A DNA stretch of 64,000 bases from Hydractinia symbiolongicarpus (lineage: Eukaryota > Cnidaria > Hydrozoa > Anthoathecata > Hydractiniidae), in contig NC_079883.1 of the NCBI RefSeq assembly GCF_029227915.1, forward strand, positions 10,230,001 to 10,294,000. The letters are read 5' to 3'. The notes under the pieces were generated by a model. It saw nothing but the letters and a program-made list of their open reading frames with translations, was not told the origin of the DNA and made no database searches. The position numbers and the translations under genes are program-made. Within the stretch, counting starts at the first letter, position 1, and the number at the start of each line of letters is the position of its first letter. Below, one piece after another: positions 1 to 8,352 of the stretch.

Positions 1-11
1 TTTATTGCTTA

Positions 12-199
12 TGTGGGCCGCCATCGGTAATAGTGCAACACCAAGGCAACCCGTGGTCACGGCGTGAATGAATCCACCTCCATGACCCAAGGCCAAAAAT
101 CAGATTAATATACTGACCATTCAGAGAATGGCCTACCAGATATTAAACTGATAAGAACAGATACTACACTTGATCTTAGCCATTAGGCCGAGAAGCGAT
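12..199 (-). ncRNA. U2: U2 snRNA
   Basis: U2 snRNA, the spliceosomal RNA that base-pairs with the intron branch point. Read on the minus strand it starts AUCGCUUCUCGGCC, carries the branch-point recognition box GUGUAGUA (nt 31-38), stem IIa (nt ~45-65), an AUUUUUGG Sm-type site, stem III (GGUCAUGG/CCGUGACC) and stem IV (GGGUUGCC/GGCGGCCC) with a GUUGCAC loop for U2B''. The length of 188 nt equals the usual vertebrate length. The 3' end is set from the end of stem IV plus a few bases and may be off by 1-3 nt. No intron or poly(A) signal is needed; Pol II transcription is expected. Confidence 0.95.
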
Positions 200-521
200 A
201 AAGAACAAGCGTTGCCATGATAGGCATCGTCCACACACCGTAACTGCTTGTGGAGCATGTCACGTTACTGTAAAGCTTACAACTGTCACCGCGTACGGAT
301 GGACGGCGACATAGTAAAAATCACGGCTGTTGATTTAGCCGTAGGATGGAGAGCGACTGTAGCGAGTGGATGGTAACTTACATGAATGCTAACAAAGGCG
401 ACGATACTAAGTGCGTGATATTACTTTCCAATATGTCTGCGTACATTCCGTTTATCAACGCATTACGCCAGAACGTGCGCGCGCGTTACACAGTAGACCA
501 TGCAGCCGAAATGCGACAGTG
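200..521. other. U2-tRNA spacer
   Basis: No gene seen. It holds the U2 promoter (candidate PSE at 245-253) and a small perfect hairpin, ACGGCT/AGCCGT around an 8-nt loop, at 323-342. The open frames across it (346-696 plus, 463-864 minus) run through the tRNA and are not credible proteins. The same spacer recurs in every unit except that unit 8 loses its tRNA-proximal part. Confidence 0.7.
245..253 (-). promoter_or_regulatory. Candidate PSE of U2
   Basis: The minus-strand 9-mer CCACAAGCA lies 46-54 bp upstream of the U2 5' end. The same 9-mer lies 49-57 bp upstream of U1 (5723-5731). This is the usual place of the snRNA proximal sequence element bound by SNAPc. The assignment rests on position and sharing only; PSE sequences diverge widely between phyla. 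Confidence 0.6.
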
Positions 522-594
522 CGACCCTGCCAGGAGTCGAACCTGGAATCCCCTGATTCGTAGTCAGATGCCTTATCCATTGGGCCACAGGGCC
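522..594 (-). tRNA. tRNA-Arg(ACG)
   Basis: A 73-nt tRNA without encoded CCA. The acceptor stem is GGCCCUG with CAGGGUC and discriminator G. The A box TGGCCCAATGG and B box GGTTCGACTCC are intact. The anticodon loop CTACGAA gives anticodon ACG; A34 is expected to be edited to inosine, reading CGU, CGC and CGA. There is no intron. The first run of four or more T downstream on this strand is at 316-320, about 200 nt away, so a normal Pol III terminator is missing. Confidence 0.95.
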
Positions 595-1002
595 ATGCTT
601 ATGACTTCGCCCCATCGTCATTTTGGCTTGCGCATTCGTTTTACTTACGACAGAATTCTTCGTGTTTGTAGCCATGAAAGAAAGGGACTTCTGTGAGTGA
701 ATTTTTTTACTGTGGTCTAATAAAAAAGTCGAAACGCAGTGCCCAATATATGAATTGCTCCTAATAGCCGGAAACAGGCCGTGTCGATGATGTAGGCCGA
801 CATACGCAACGCAAACCAAAGAACGCTTTATGAAAATCCTAACACGAGCGCGGAAGAAGCCCAAATTAACAGACTAGATGTAATGCTGAAGACCTCAAAC
901 TCCAGCAGCTTCTCTTGCAGACTATTGCGTCGTACTACAAATAAAAATTAACATGCTTTCGCATAGTCGCGGCACCCAAAACGGACATTATACGATGTAC
1001 AG

Positions 1003-1009
1003 AAACACA
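1003..1009 (+). promoter_or_regulatory. H1 box AAACACA
   Basis: Matches the AAACACA element known from animal H1 promoters. It lies about 170 bp upstream of the H1 ATG and ends 9 bp before an E2F-like site. It is centred in an inverted repeat, CAGAAA and TTTCTG separated by six bases. It recurs in all units except unit 8. Confidence 0.6.
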
Positions 1010-1018
1010 CATTTCTGT

Positions 1019-1030
1019 TTTCGCGCCAAA
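1019..1030 (+). promoter_or_regulatory. E2F-like site upstream of H1
   Basis: TTTCGCGCCAAA fits the E2F/DP consensus TTTSSCGC on both strands, as expected for a replication-linked gene. In unit 8 only the final CAAA remains after the 605-bp deletion. Confidence 0.6.
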
Positions 1031-1173
1031 TCAATTCCCGGGAGTGGTACTTTTACGTCCGCATACTTCGCACCGTCTTAAATTATATCTCATTTACACG
1101 GTAATGTTTAGTATACTTCTACTGTGATAACAAGCATCGTTTATCGTTGGATTGTTGTAAGAAAACATTAAAA

Positions 1174-1725
1174 ATGAGTGAAGCAGCTTCTCCAAAGAAA
1201 ATCGCACCCAAGAAGAAACCTGCTGCAAAGAAGACAGCTGATCACCCTAAATATGTGGACATGATCAAGGCTGCTATCGCTACCCTAAAGGAACGCGGTG
1301 GTTCATCTCGCCAAGCTATTACAAAATATATTCATGCAAATTACAAAGTTGCTGAAAACTCAGATCATCATCTGAAAATGGCTCTTAAACGAGGAGTAAC
1401 ATCAGGCGATTTGATTCAAACTAAAGGCACTGGTGCTTCTGGATCATTCAAGCTAGGTCAGGTAAAAAAAGAAAAACCTAAGAAAAAGGCCGCAGCAAAA
1501 AAGCCAACGGCAAAGAAGCCTACTGCAAAGAAAAGTACACCAAAAAAGAAGCCAGCAAAGAAGAGCACGCCAAAGAAAGCAGCAAAGAAGCCTGCCACAA
1601 AGAAAGCCTCGGCTAAGAAACCAGCAGCTAAGAAACCCACAAAGAAGCCTGTTGCTAAAAAACCTGCAGCAAAGAAGGTCAAAAAGACTCCCAAAAAGGC
1701 AGCAAAGAAGACCGCAAAAAAATAA
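1174..1725 (+). CDS. H1: Linker histone H1
   Basis: Linker histone that binds nucleosome entry/exit DNA and compacts chromatin. It is 183 aa. A short basic N-tail contains SPKK (residues 6-9). A winged-helix globular domain covers about residues 23-94, from [12 protein letters not shown] to GASGSFKL. The C-tail (97-183) is almost only K, A, P, T and S in AKKP and STPKK repeats, as is typical of H1. The ATG at 1174 in context AAAAATGAG is chosen; the frame stays open 27 bases further up, but only to a TTG. There is no intron. The 3' stem-loop begins at 1758. It is convergent with H3. Upstream lie the H1 box and E2F-like site. Confidence 0.97.
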   Translation: MSEAASPKKIAPKKKPAAKKTADHPKYVDMIKAAIATLKERGGSSRQAITKYIHANYKVAENSDHHLKMALKRGVTSGDLIQTKGTGASGSFKLGQVKKEKPKKKAAAKKPTAKKPTAKKSTPKKKPAKKSTPKKAAKKPATKKASAKKPAAKKPTKKPVAKKPAAKKVKKTPKKAAKKTAKK

Positions 1726-1757
1726 TTTGTGTGTATCTGGCTATTACATTAACAAAC

Positions 1758-1773
1758 GGCTATTTTTATAGCC
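1758..1773 (+). terminator. Histone 3' stem-loop of H1
   Basis: GGCTATTTTTATAGCC: a 6-bp stem and TTTT loop, the SLBP-binding element that replaces a poly(A) tail. Other H1 copies have it at 7610, 13450, 19302, 25154, 31006, 36857, 40111, 45963, 51815, 57659 and 63511. An A-rich element ending CATT (1784-1794) follows, with CATT starting 18 nt after the stem. Confidence 0.92.
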
Positions 1774-1951
1774 ACACATTTACAAAAAAACATTATCTTG
1801 GTACAAAGTTAAACTTGTTTAAGTCACTTAAACAGTTAAAAAAGAGTAAATTTAAGATTAGATTCCCTAAGTTTAAGTATTTTCGTTTTTAAATTTCTTA
1901 TTTTCTTGCTTTTACTTTTCTTGCCCTTCATATTTTTAACATTGTCAAACT

Positions 1952-1987
1952 TTATGTAGCATAAAATTTTTATGTAGCATAAAATTT
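1952..1987. repeat. 18-bp perfect tandem duplication
   Basis: TTATGTAGCATAAAATTT occurs twice head to tail. It lies between the 3' ends of H1 and H3 and is identical in every unit, so it predates homogenisation of the array. Function unknown. Confidence 0.85.
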
Positions 1988-2049
1988 AAACAGAAAGCAG
2001 GACAAAGTTTGATATAAAAAGCTAGCCGTAATATTTTTTATGGATGTGT

Positions 2050-2065
2050 GGCTATAAAAATAGCC
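2050..2065 (-). terminator. Histone 3' stem-loop of H3
   Basis: The same 16-nt stem-loop as H1, on the minus strand, starting 22 nt after the stop. The downstream element diverges: A-run then TATT instead of CATT, at nearly the same spacing. Other copies begin at 7902, 13742, 19594, 25446, 31298, 37149, 40403, 46255, 52107, 57951 and 63803. Confidence 0.92.
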
Positions 2066-2086
2066 GTTTTTTGTTTGGTAAGATGC

Positions 2087-2500
<414 letters not shown>

Positions 2501-2550
2501 TTAAGAAGTCGATGTAGTACGGATACACAAGACGGTCTAAAATGCACTAT

Positions 2551-2560
2551 CGCGCCAAAG
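2551..2560 (-). promoter_or_regulatory. E2F-like site upstream of H3
   Basis: TTTGGCGCGA on the minus strand, matching the E2F/DP consensus, about 55-65 bp upstream of the H3 ATG. Together with the H1 site it suggests G1/S control; no comparable site was seen near H2A/H2B. Confidence 0.55.
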
Positions 2561-2864
2561 TTTTATTTCTCATATTGATTGACAGCTAAGGTTCAAAACA
2601 AACCATTTGATTGGTGCTAAGAAAGTAATTTCTGATTGGCTGCATAATGACATTACGCTCATTACTTTAACATTTTTATAAAATCTGTGTTTTTTGGCTA
2701 CGGGAAAACGGCTGTATCTTCTGATACACAAAAGCTTTTGACTTTTTTTTTTTTTAGTAAGTAGCAGAAGGTTTGGCGAATTCCAACGATGCCAAATTTA
2801 TTGCCTTACTGAAACATTAAGACCACGAATTTTTAAAAAAACTACAGTTTTACTTAAAAAAATG

Positions 2865-2889
2865 TACAAAATGTTCGGAACATTTTGTA
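2865..2889. repeat. 25-bp inverted repeat in H3-H4 promoter
   Basis: Two perfect 12-bp arms, TACAAAATGTTC and GAACATTTTGTA, around a single G. It is 135 bp upstream of the H4 ATG and is kept in all units. It could be a dimeric factor site or a cruciform; no match to a known histone element. Confidence 0.85.
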
Positions 2890-2978
2890 ATGACGCAACT
2901 CTATTGGTTAATTAGGGTGTTTCCACGAGCAGTAGGTAATTTTATGGCCTCTTTTTAAAGCTGTCTGAATTCTGTTAA

Positions 2979-3335
<357 letters not shown>

Positions 3336-3359
3336 GCGTTGTCATTGCTCAACAAAAAC

Positions 3360-3375
3360 GGCTATTTTTATAGCC
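3360..3375 (+). terminator. Histone 3' stem-loop of H4
   Basis: GGCTATTTTTATAGCC, 25 nt after the stop codon; downstream AAAACATT (3387-3394) with CATT starting 16 nt after the stem. Intact copies begin at 9200, 15052, 20904, 26756, 32607, 38459, 41713, 47565 and 59261; the copy at 53417 is damaged. Confidence 0.92.
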
Positions 3376-3756
3376 ACAAATCTTTTAAAACATTACTTTG
3401 TGCACGCTTCCAAATTACACAATGTGTAAAGTCTTGTCACAGTTACATTTATTGCTATACGATACTATGTCATATATGACACAAAAAAAATTTAGAAATA
3501 CTTTGTAGGGTTAATTTGCCTGGGAGTGTTTCCGTGAAAAGCTGGGTTAAGTTAAATGTAAGCAATAACATGGATCAATGTACTTGTCTTTTCTGCAAGT
3601 ACAGCTAATAATACGTATGAAAAGTGAAGCTAATCCACACACACATGGGGAAGTATTTTAAATGTAGGCTAGTGTTCTTAAGCACATTATTTAGAAGTTT
3701 TATTAACTTCGGTTAACTTGTAGTGACGCCAAGTAAATGTTTTTTTAAAGATGTGT

Positions 3757-3772
3757 GGTCTTAAAAAAGACC
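3757..3772 (-). terminator. Histone 3' stem-loop of H2B (variant stem)
   Basis: GGTCTTTTTTAAGACC on the minus strand. Unlike the other four genes, the stem differs at three pairs, each change matched on the other arm; the TTTT loop and the outer G-C pairs are kept. CATT starts 18 nt downstream. Other copies begin at 9597, 15449, 21301, 27153, 33004, 42110, 47962, 53806 and 59658. Confidence 0.92.
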
Positions 3773-3795
3773 GTTTGTGTTTGGTAGACGTTGGT

Positions 3796-4200
3796 TTACT
3801 TGCTGCTTGTGTATTTTGTGACGGCTTTTGTTCCTTCACTGACTGCGTGTTTTGCAAGTTCTCCAGGCAAGAGAAGACGTACTGCGGTTTGAATTTCACG
3901 AGAAGAGATGGTCGACTTTTTGTTTTGAAGAGCCAAACGCGAAGCTTCGGAAGCAATGCGCTCAAAGATGTCGTTGACAAATGAGTTCGTGATGCTCATA
4001 GCTTTGCTTGAAACTCCGACATCTGGGTGAACTTGTTTCAAAACATTGTAGATGTAAATAGCATAACTTTCCTTTCTCTTTCTCTTGCGTTTCTTTTCAC
4101 CAGTTCCACCAATCTTTCCTCCTTTTTTGCCGGCTCTTTTTTCACCTTTCTTGGCTACTTTAGGTGCCTGTTTTCCTCCTTTAGCTGCTGCGTCAGACAT
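3796..4200 (-). CDS. H2B: Histone H2B
   Basis: Core histone H2B, 134 aa including Met, about 8-10 longer than vertebrate H2B because of a longer Gly/Lys-rich N-tail (residues 1-43, ending in a KKRKRKRK stretch). The histone fold starts at [17 protein letters not shown], and the C-terminal helix ends AVTKYTSSK with the lysine that is ubiquitinated in other animals. This copy has Thr at residue 71 (KAMSITNSF) where every other copy has Met (base 3989). It shares a 284-bp divergent promoter with H2A. There is a TATAAAC about 65 bp upstream of the ATG. Confidence 0.98.
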   Translation of the reverse strand: MSDAAAKGGKQAPKVAKKGEKRAGKKGGKIGGTGEKKRKRKRKESYAIYIYNVLKQVHPDVGVSSKAMSITNSFVNDIFERIASEASRLALQNKKSTISSREIQTAVRLLLPGELAKHAVSEGTKAVTKYTSSK

Positions 4201-4484
4201 GGTTAAAAATTTTTGCTACTTAACTTGTAAATAAGCATTAAACTGCAAGTCAAAACTTTTTGTTTATAAGTAAAAAAATCGGATCGAATTCGATCCGAAA
4301 ACGCCGATACGCAATTTAATTGGTTAAAAAAAAAATCTTTTGTTTAATACTTAATTATGATTGGTTAAAAAAACATGATTTCGATCCTATTTTTATGATG
4401 AAAAAACGAGTAAAGTTTATTTCGTTAACACTTACGTTAAATATTCGTACGTTTTTGTATTAACTTACAAATCAAATCGCAGTT
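4201..4484. promoter_or_regulatory. H2B-H2A bidirectional promoter
   Basis: The 284-bp divergent promoter. Seen: TTATAAA for H2B (reverse of 4263-4269), a 20-bp perfect palindrome (4279-4298), and two ATTGGTTAAAAAAA direct repeats (from 4319 and 4360) that are CCAAT boxes in reverse. No E2F-type site was seen. Confidence 0.75.
4279..4298. repeat. 20-bp perfect palindrome in H2B-H2A promoter
   Basis: TCGGATCGAATTCGATCCGA reads identically on both strands. It lies between the H2B TATA box and the CCAAT boxes and is present in all ten H2B-H2A spacers. It is a likely dimeric protein site; the factor is unknown. Confidence 0.9.
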
Positions 4485-4865
4485 ATGTCTGGACGTGGAA
4501 AAGGTGGAAAAGCTAAGGCTAAAGCCAAGACAAGATCCTCAAGAGCTGGACTTCAATTTCCAGTCGGTAGAGTGCATAGATTCCTTCGTAGAGGGCACTA
4601 TGCTAACCGAATTGGATCTGGAGCACCAGTTTACTTAGCAGCCGTCTTGGAATATTTATCTGCTGAGATATTGGAGTTGGCTGGTAACGCAGCAAGAGAC
4701 AACAAAAAAGCTAGGATTATTCCAAGACATTTACAATTGGCTGTTCGTAATGATGAAGAATTAAACAAACTTTTGAGCGGTGTAACCATTGCAGCTGGTG
4801 GTGTTTTGCCAAACATTCAAGCTGTCTTACTCCCAAAGAAGAACGACAAAGGACAGAAGAAGTAA
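4485..4865 (+). CDS. H2A: Histone H2A (canonical)
   Basis: Core histone H2A, 126 aa including Met. It starts [24 protein letters not shown]. The histone fold includes [46 protein letters not shown], the acidic-patch NDEELN is intact, and the docking domain is [15 protein letters not shown]. The tail ends NDKGQKK, with no SQ motif, so this is not H2A.X. It uses mostly AGA for Arg (7 of 12), unlike H4. There is no intron; the stem-loop starts at 4888. Confidence 0.98.
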   Translation: MSGRGKGGKAKAKAKTRSSRAGLQFPVGRVHRFLRRGHYANRIGSGAPVYLAAVLEYLSAEILELAGNAARDNKKARIIPRHLQLAVRNDEELNKLLSGVTIAAGGVLPNIQAVLLPKKNDKGQKK

Positions 4866-4887
4866 ACCGCTACACTCAGAAAACAAC

Positions 4888-4903
4888 GGCTATTTTTATA
4901 GCC
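4888..4903 (+). terminator. Histone 3' stem-loop of H2A
   Basis: GGCTATTTTTATAGCC, then AAAAAAACATT (4914-4924) with CATT 18 nt after the stem. A possible back-up poly(A) signal AATAAA lies at 5006-5011. Other copies begin at 10728, 16580, 22432, 28284, 34135, 43241, 49093, 54937 and 60789. Confidence 0.92.
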
Positions 4904-5062
4904 ACACATCTTTAAAAAAACATTGTTTTTTTCACAAAACTATAACCTTAAAGTCTAATAGATAATCCATGCATACGCCTTGTCCTAAGTAACTCAAAGA
5001 AATTAAATAAAAAAATTTGATCACAACGTCAAAATAAATTGCACGTATTTGCACCTACTAAT

Positions 5063-5181
5063 GTCTACGGCCATACCACGATGAACACACCCGTTCTCGT
5101 CTGATCACGGAAGTTAAGCATCGTCGGGCCGGGATAGTACTTGGATGGGGGACCGCCTGGGAACTCCCGGTGTCGTAGGCT
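5063..5181 (+). rRNA. 5S rRNA
   Basis: 5S ribosomal RNA, part of the large subunit, transcribed by Pol III. It runs from GTCTACGGCCATACCACGAT to the GTCGTAGGC 3' arm, which pairs with the 5' end. The internal control region is visible: A box AGTTAAGCATCG and C box TACTTGGATGGGGGACCGCC. A TTTT terminator follows directly at 5181-5184. Length about 119 nt, normal. It is on the same strand as H2A and starts about 160 nt after the H2A stem-loop. Confidence 0.97.
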
Positions 5182-5509
5182 TTTCATTTTCATTTGCTGT
5201 GATATATTTCTTGTTATAACAATTAAGGAACGTGGCGGTTGTTGAAAGTGTTTCCTATGACATTTTCCTACGACATTTTCAGGTGATAGTACGAGAAAAA
5301 AGAGCTTTCAAATGCATACAAACTCGATCTATTGCCGATCATCCAATAACCCTGACGGAATGGCAAATAAAATAAAATTCCGCCGCCTTCCGAGGACTTA
5401 TATCGCAATCACGTTTCGTAACAGCCAAGCGAGGTTTTACCTTAGCGTTTAAGTCACCACCGACATTTGGCCGCGCAACTTTTCTAAGCTCATTCATTTT
5501 GACTTAAGG
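5182..5509. other. 5S-U1 spacer
   Basis: A 328-bp spacer after the 5S terminator. It contains a 13-bp imperfect tandem repeat TTCCTAYGACATT (5252-5264, 5265-5277) and, next to U1, a candidate snRNA 3' box. No gene recognised. In unit 7 all but the last ~77 bp are deleted. Confidence 0.65.
5488..5505 (-). promoter_or_regulatory. Candidate U1 3' box
   Basis: Minus-strand AAGTCAAAATGAATGAGC, 5-22 nt past the U1 3' end. It resembles the sequence 2-22 nt past the U2 3' end (5842-5862, AAGCAATAAAAGAATAATAGC-like). Its place fits the 3' box used for snRNA 3'-end formation. Confidence 0.45.
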
Positions 5510-5674
5510 AGGGGGCGAGCGCGGACGCAGGCCCCCACTACCAGAAATTGTACGGTCGAGTTACTGACGTTTGCAGTAATCGCAGAGGTCAGCCCAAGCG
5601 TAGTGCAATGCAAGAGCCTCACTCTGGAAGAAAACCCTCATTGATCAGTCTTTACTTCCCCGTCAGGTAAGTAT
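5510..5674 (-). ncRNA. U1: U1 snRNA
   Basis: U1 snRNA, which recognises 5' splice sites. On the minus strand it begins AUACUUACCUG, whose nt 3-11 pair with CAG/GUAAGU. Stem-loop I has loop GAUCAAUGAGG (U1-70K), stem-loop II has AUUGCACU (U1A), the Sm site is AAUUUCUGG, and the 3' stem-loop is GGGGGCCUGCG/CGCGCUCGCCCCC. About 165 nt, against 164 in human. The 3' end is approximate. It is on the same strand as U2, 189 bp away. Confidence 0.95.
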
Positions 5675-5722
5675 GAGTTGGAACTGCACCGTAGCATGAG
5701 GGTACCCTTCAAAGTTTGTTAA

Positions 5723-5731
5723 TGCTTGTGG
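5723..5731 (-). promoter_or_regulatory. Candidate PSE of U1
   Basis: CCACAAGCA on the minus strand, 49-57 bp upstream of the U1 5' end. It is identical to the element 46-54 bp upstream of U2, and both are followed by a TTA-containing flank. Confidence 0.6.
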
Positions 5732-5841
5732 CTTGAGTGTGTTATAAACTGCCGTGTCGCGGGGCATAGGCTGTATTCTCCCCCAGTGTACGCGTTTTGT
5801 TCCCGCCGTAGACTATGCAGAGTGCCGTCGGAAAGAGGACT

Positions 5842-5862
5842 GCTATTATTCTTTTATTGCTT
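5842..5862 (-). promoter_or_regulatory. Candidate U2 3' box
   Basis: An A-rich minus-strand sequence beginning AAGCAATAAAAGAAT, 2-22 nt after the U2 3' end; compare the U1 element at 5488-5505. It includes a chance AATAAA. Confidence 0.45.
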
Positions 5863-5863
5863 A

Positions 5864-6051
5864 TGTGGGCCGCCATCGGTAATAGTGCAACACCAAGGCA
5901 ACCCGTGGTCACGGCGTGAATGAATCCACCTCCATGACCCAAGGCCAAAAATCAGATTAATATACTGACCATTCAGAGAATGGCCTACCAGATATTAAAC
6001 TGATAAGAGCAGATACTACACTTGATCTTAGCCATTAGGCCGAGAAGCGAT
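5864..6051 (-). ncRNA. U2: U2 snRNA, copy 2 (U43C)
   Basis: Same as the copy at 12-199 except base 6009, which gives C for U at nt 43, just 3' of the branch-point recognition box. GUAGUA itself is intact, so it is probably functional. Confidence 0.94.
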
Positions 6052-6373
6052 AAAGAACAAGCGTTGCCATGATAGGCATCGTCCACACACCGTAACTGCT
6101 TGTGGAGCATGTCACGTTACTGTAAAGCTTACAACTGTCACCGCGTACGGATGGACGGCGACATAGTAAAAATCACGGCTGTTGATTTAGCCGTAGGATG
6201 GAGAGCGACTGTAGCGAGTGGATGGTAACTTACATGAATGCTAACAAAGGCGACGATACTAAGTGCGTGATATTACTTTCCAATATGTCTGCGTACATTC
6301 CGTTTATCAACGCATTACGCCAGAACGTGCGCGCGCGTTACACAGTAGACCATGCAGCCGAAATGCGACAGTG

Positions 6374-6446
6374 CGACCCTGCCAGGAGTCGAACCTGGAA
6401 TCCCCTGATTCGTAGTCAGATGCCTTATCCATTGGGCCACAGGGCC
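6374..6446 (-). tRNA. tRNA-Arg(ACG), copy 2
   Basis: Identical to the tRNA at 522-594; A and B boxes intact, no nearby oligo-T. Confidence 0.94.
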
Positions 6447-7025
6447 ATGCTTATGACTTCGCCCCATCGTCATTTTGGCTTGCGCATTCGTTTTACTTAC
6501 GACAGAATTCTTCGTGTTTGTAGCCATGAAAGAAAGGGACTTCTGTGAGTGAATTTTTTTACTGTGGTCTAATAAAAAAGTCGAAACGCAGTGCCCAATA
6601 TATGAATTGCTCCTAATAGCCGGAAACAGGCCGTGTCGATGATGTAGGCCGACATACGCAACGCAAACCAAAGAACGCTTTATGAAAATCCTAACACGAG
6701 CGCGGAAGAAGCCCAAATTAACAGACTAGATGTAATGCTGAAGACCTCAAACTCCAGCAGCTTCTCTTGCAGACTATTGCGTCGTACTACAAATAAAAAT
6801 TAACATGCTTTCGCATAGTCGCGGCACCCAAAACGGACATTATACGATGTACAGAAACACACATTTCTGTTTTCGCGCCAAATCAATTCCCGGGAGTGGT
6901 ACTTTTACGTCCGCATACTTCGCACCGTCTTAAATTATATCTCATTTACACGGTAATGTTTAGTATACTTCTACTGTGATAACAAGCATCGTTTATCGTT
7001 GGATTGTTGTAAGAAAACATTAAAA

Positions 7026-7577
7026 ATGAGTGAAGCAGCTTCTCCAAAGAAAATCGCACCCAAGAAGAAACCTGCTGCAAAGAAGACAGCTGATCACCCT
7101 AAATATGTGGACATGATCAAGGCTGCTATCGCTACCCTAAAGGAACGCGGTGGTTCATCTCGCCAAGCTATTACAAAATATATTCATGCAAATTACAAAG
7201 TTGCTGAAAACTCAGATCATCATCTGAAAATGGCTCTTAAACGAGGAGTAACATCAGGCGATTTGATTCAAACTAAAGGCACTGGTGCTTCTGGATCATT
7301 CAAGCTAGGTCAGGTAAAAAAAGAAAAACCTAAGAAAAAGGCCGCAGCAAAAAAGCCAACGGCAAAGAAGCCTACTGCAAAGAAAAGTACACCAAAAAAG
7401 AAGCCAGCAAAGAAGAGCACGCCAAAGAAAGCAGCAAAGAAGCCTGCCACAAAGAAAGCCTCGGCTAAGAAACCAGCAGCTAAGAAACCCACAAAGAAGC
7501 CTGTTGCTAAAAAACCTGCAGCAAAGACGGTCAAAAAGACTCCCAAAAAGGCAGCAAAGAAGACCGCAAAAAAATAA
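7026..7577 (+). CDS. H1: Histone H1, copy 2 (K168T)
   Basis: 183 aa. Base 7528 changes AAG to ACG, giving Thr for Lys 168 in the C-tail; the tail keeps its repeat character, so a mild effect is expected. Confidence 0.97.
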   Translation: MSEAASPKKIAPKKKPAAKKTADHPKYVDMIKAAIATLKERGGSSRQAITKYIHANYKVAENSDHHLKMALKRGVTSGDLIQTKGTGASGSFKLGQVKKEKPKKKAAAKKPTAKKPTAKKSTPKKKPAKKSTPKKAAKKPATKKASAKKPAAKKPTKKPVAKKPAAKTVKKTPKKAAKKTAKK

Positions 7578-7938
7578 TTTGTGTGTATCTGGCTATTACA
7601 TTAACAAACGGCTATTTTTATAGCCACACATTTACAAAAAAACATTATCTTGGTACAAAGTTAAACTTGTTTAAGTCACTTAAACAGTTAAAAAAGAGTA
7701 AATTTAAGATTAGATTCCCTAAGTTTAAGTATTTTCGTTTTTAAATTTCTTATTTTCTTGCTTTTACTTTTCTTGCCCTTCATATTTTTAACATTGTCAA
7801 ACTTTATGTAGCATAAAATTTTTATGTAGCATAAAATTTAAACAGAAAGCAGGACAAAGTTTGATATAAAAAGCTAGCCGTAATATTTTTTATGGATGTG
7901 TGGCTATAAAAATAGCCGTTTTTTGTTTGGTAAGATGC

Positions 7939-8352
<414 letters not shown>

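Larger units (their letters stand above)
595..1173. promoter_or_regulatory. tRNA-H1 spacer and H1 promoter
   Basis: About 580 bp without a recognised gene. The H1-proximal 180 bp look regulatory: an H1 box (AAACACA, 1003-1009) inside the dyad CAGAAA-N6-TTTCTG, an E2F-type site (1019-1030), a CCCGGG stretch and a TATA-like TTAAATTATAT (1079-1089). The distal part (600-990) has no element I recognise. In unit 8 everything up to the middle of the E2F site is deleted. Confidence 0.6.
1726..2086. other. H1-H3 convergent 3' spacer
   Basis: A 361-bp AT-rich spacer between convergent genes. It holds the H1 and H3 stem-loops with their downstream elements, and a perfect 18-bp tandem duplication (1952-1969 and 1970-1987) starting TTATGTAGCAT. 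No further gene seen. Confidence 0.8.
3336..3795. other. H4-H2B convergent 3' spacer
   Basis: A 460-bp spacer holding the H4 and H2B stem-loops. Between them are a perfect 14-bp palindrome TGTCATATATGACA (3468-3481) and a hairpin TGTACTTG/CAAGTACA with a 9-nt loop (3579-3603). On the H2B strand an AATAAA (3699-3704) sits inside a small inverted repeat. No RNA gene could be supported here. Confidence 0.7.

Noticed and set aside
346-696. 116-aa open frame on the plus strand, repeated in most units
   Set aside because: It runs antisense through the tRNA-Arg gene; the peptide stretch SRTWNPLI is the usual artefact of translating tRNA DNA. It has no family resemblance and is explained by the tRNA.
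463-864. 133-aa open frame on the minus strand overlapping the tRNA
   Set aside because: It contains the tRNA-derived peptide GSTPGRVA and starts in spacer; it is a by-product of a homogenised array.
780-920. GATGATG followed by CTGA, as a C/D snoRNA
   Set aside because: The C box is imperfect, the C-D spacing is long, and no terminal stem was found.
595-1000. A search by eye for U4, U5, U6, 7SK or spliced-leader RNA in the spacers
   Set aside because: No hallmark sequences (U6 ACAGAGA box, U5 loop, U4 Sm context, splice-donor leader with Sm site) were found.
1147-1173. Nine-residue N-terminal extension of H1
   Set aside because: It begins at TTG, not ATG. The ATG at 1174 gives a normal H1 start with MSEAASP.
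1458-1694. 78-aa hydrophobic frame opposite the H1 tail
   Set aside because: Phe, Gly and Ala arise from reading Lys/Ala/Pro codons backwards; a shadow frame of H1.
3500-3560. AATTTGCCTGG resembling a U7 Sm site, with TTTC/GAAA nearby
   Set aside because: There is no 5' segment complementary to the A-rich CATT element, no stable 3' hairpin of U7 type and no candidate PSE at -50.
3579-3603. 8-bp hairpin TGTACTTG/CAAGTACA as a third stem-loop or small RNA
   Set aside because: It is between H4 and H2B but lacks the histone stem-loop consensus and any promoter; kept only as spacer structure.
5726-5948. 65-aa plus and 68-aa minus frames over U2 and its downstream flank
   Set aside because: They overlap the U2 snRNA, and their persistence reflects conservation of that RNA and of the array.
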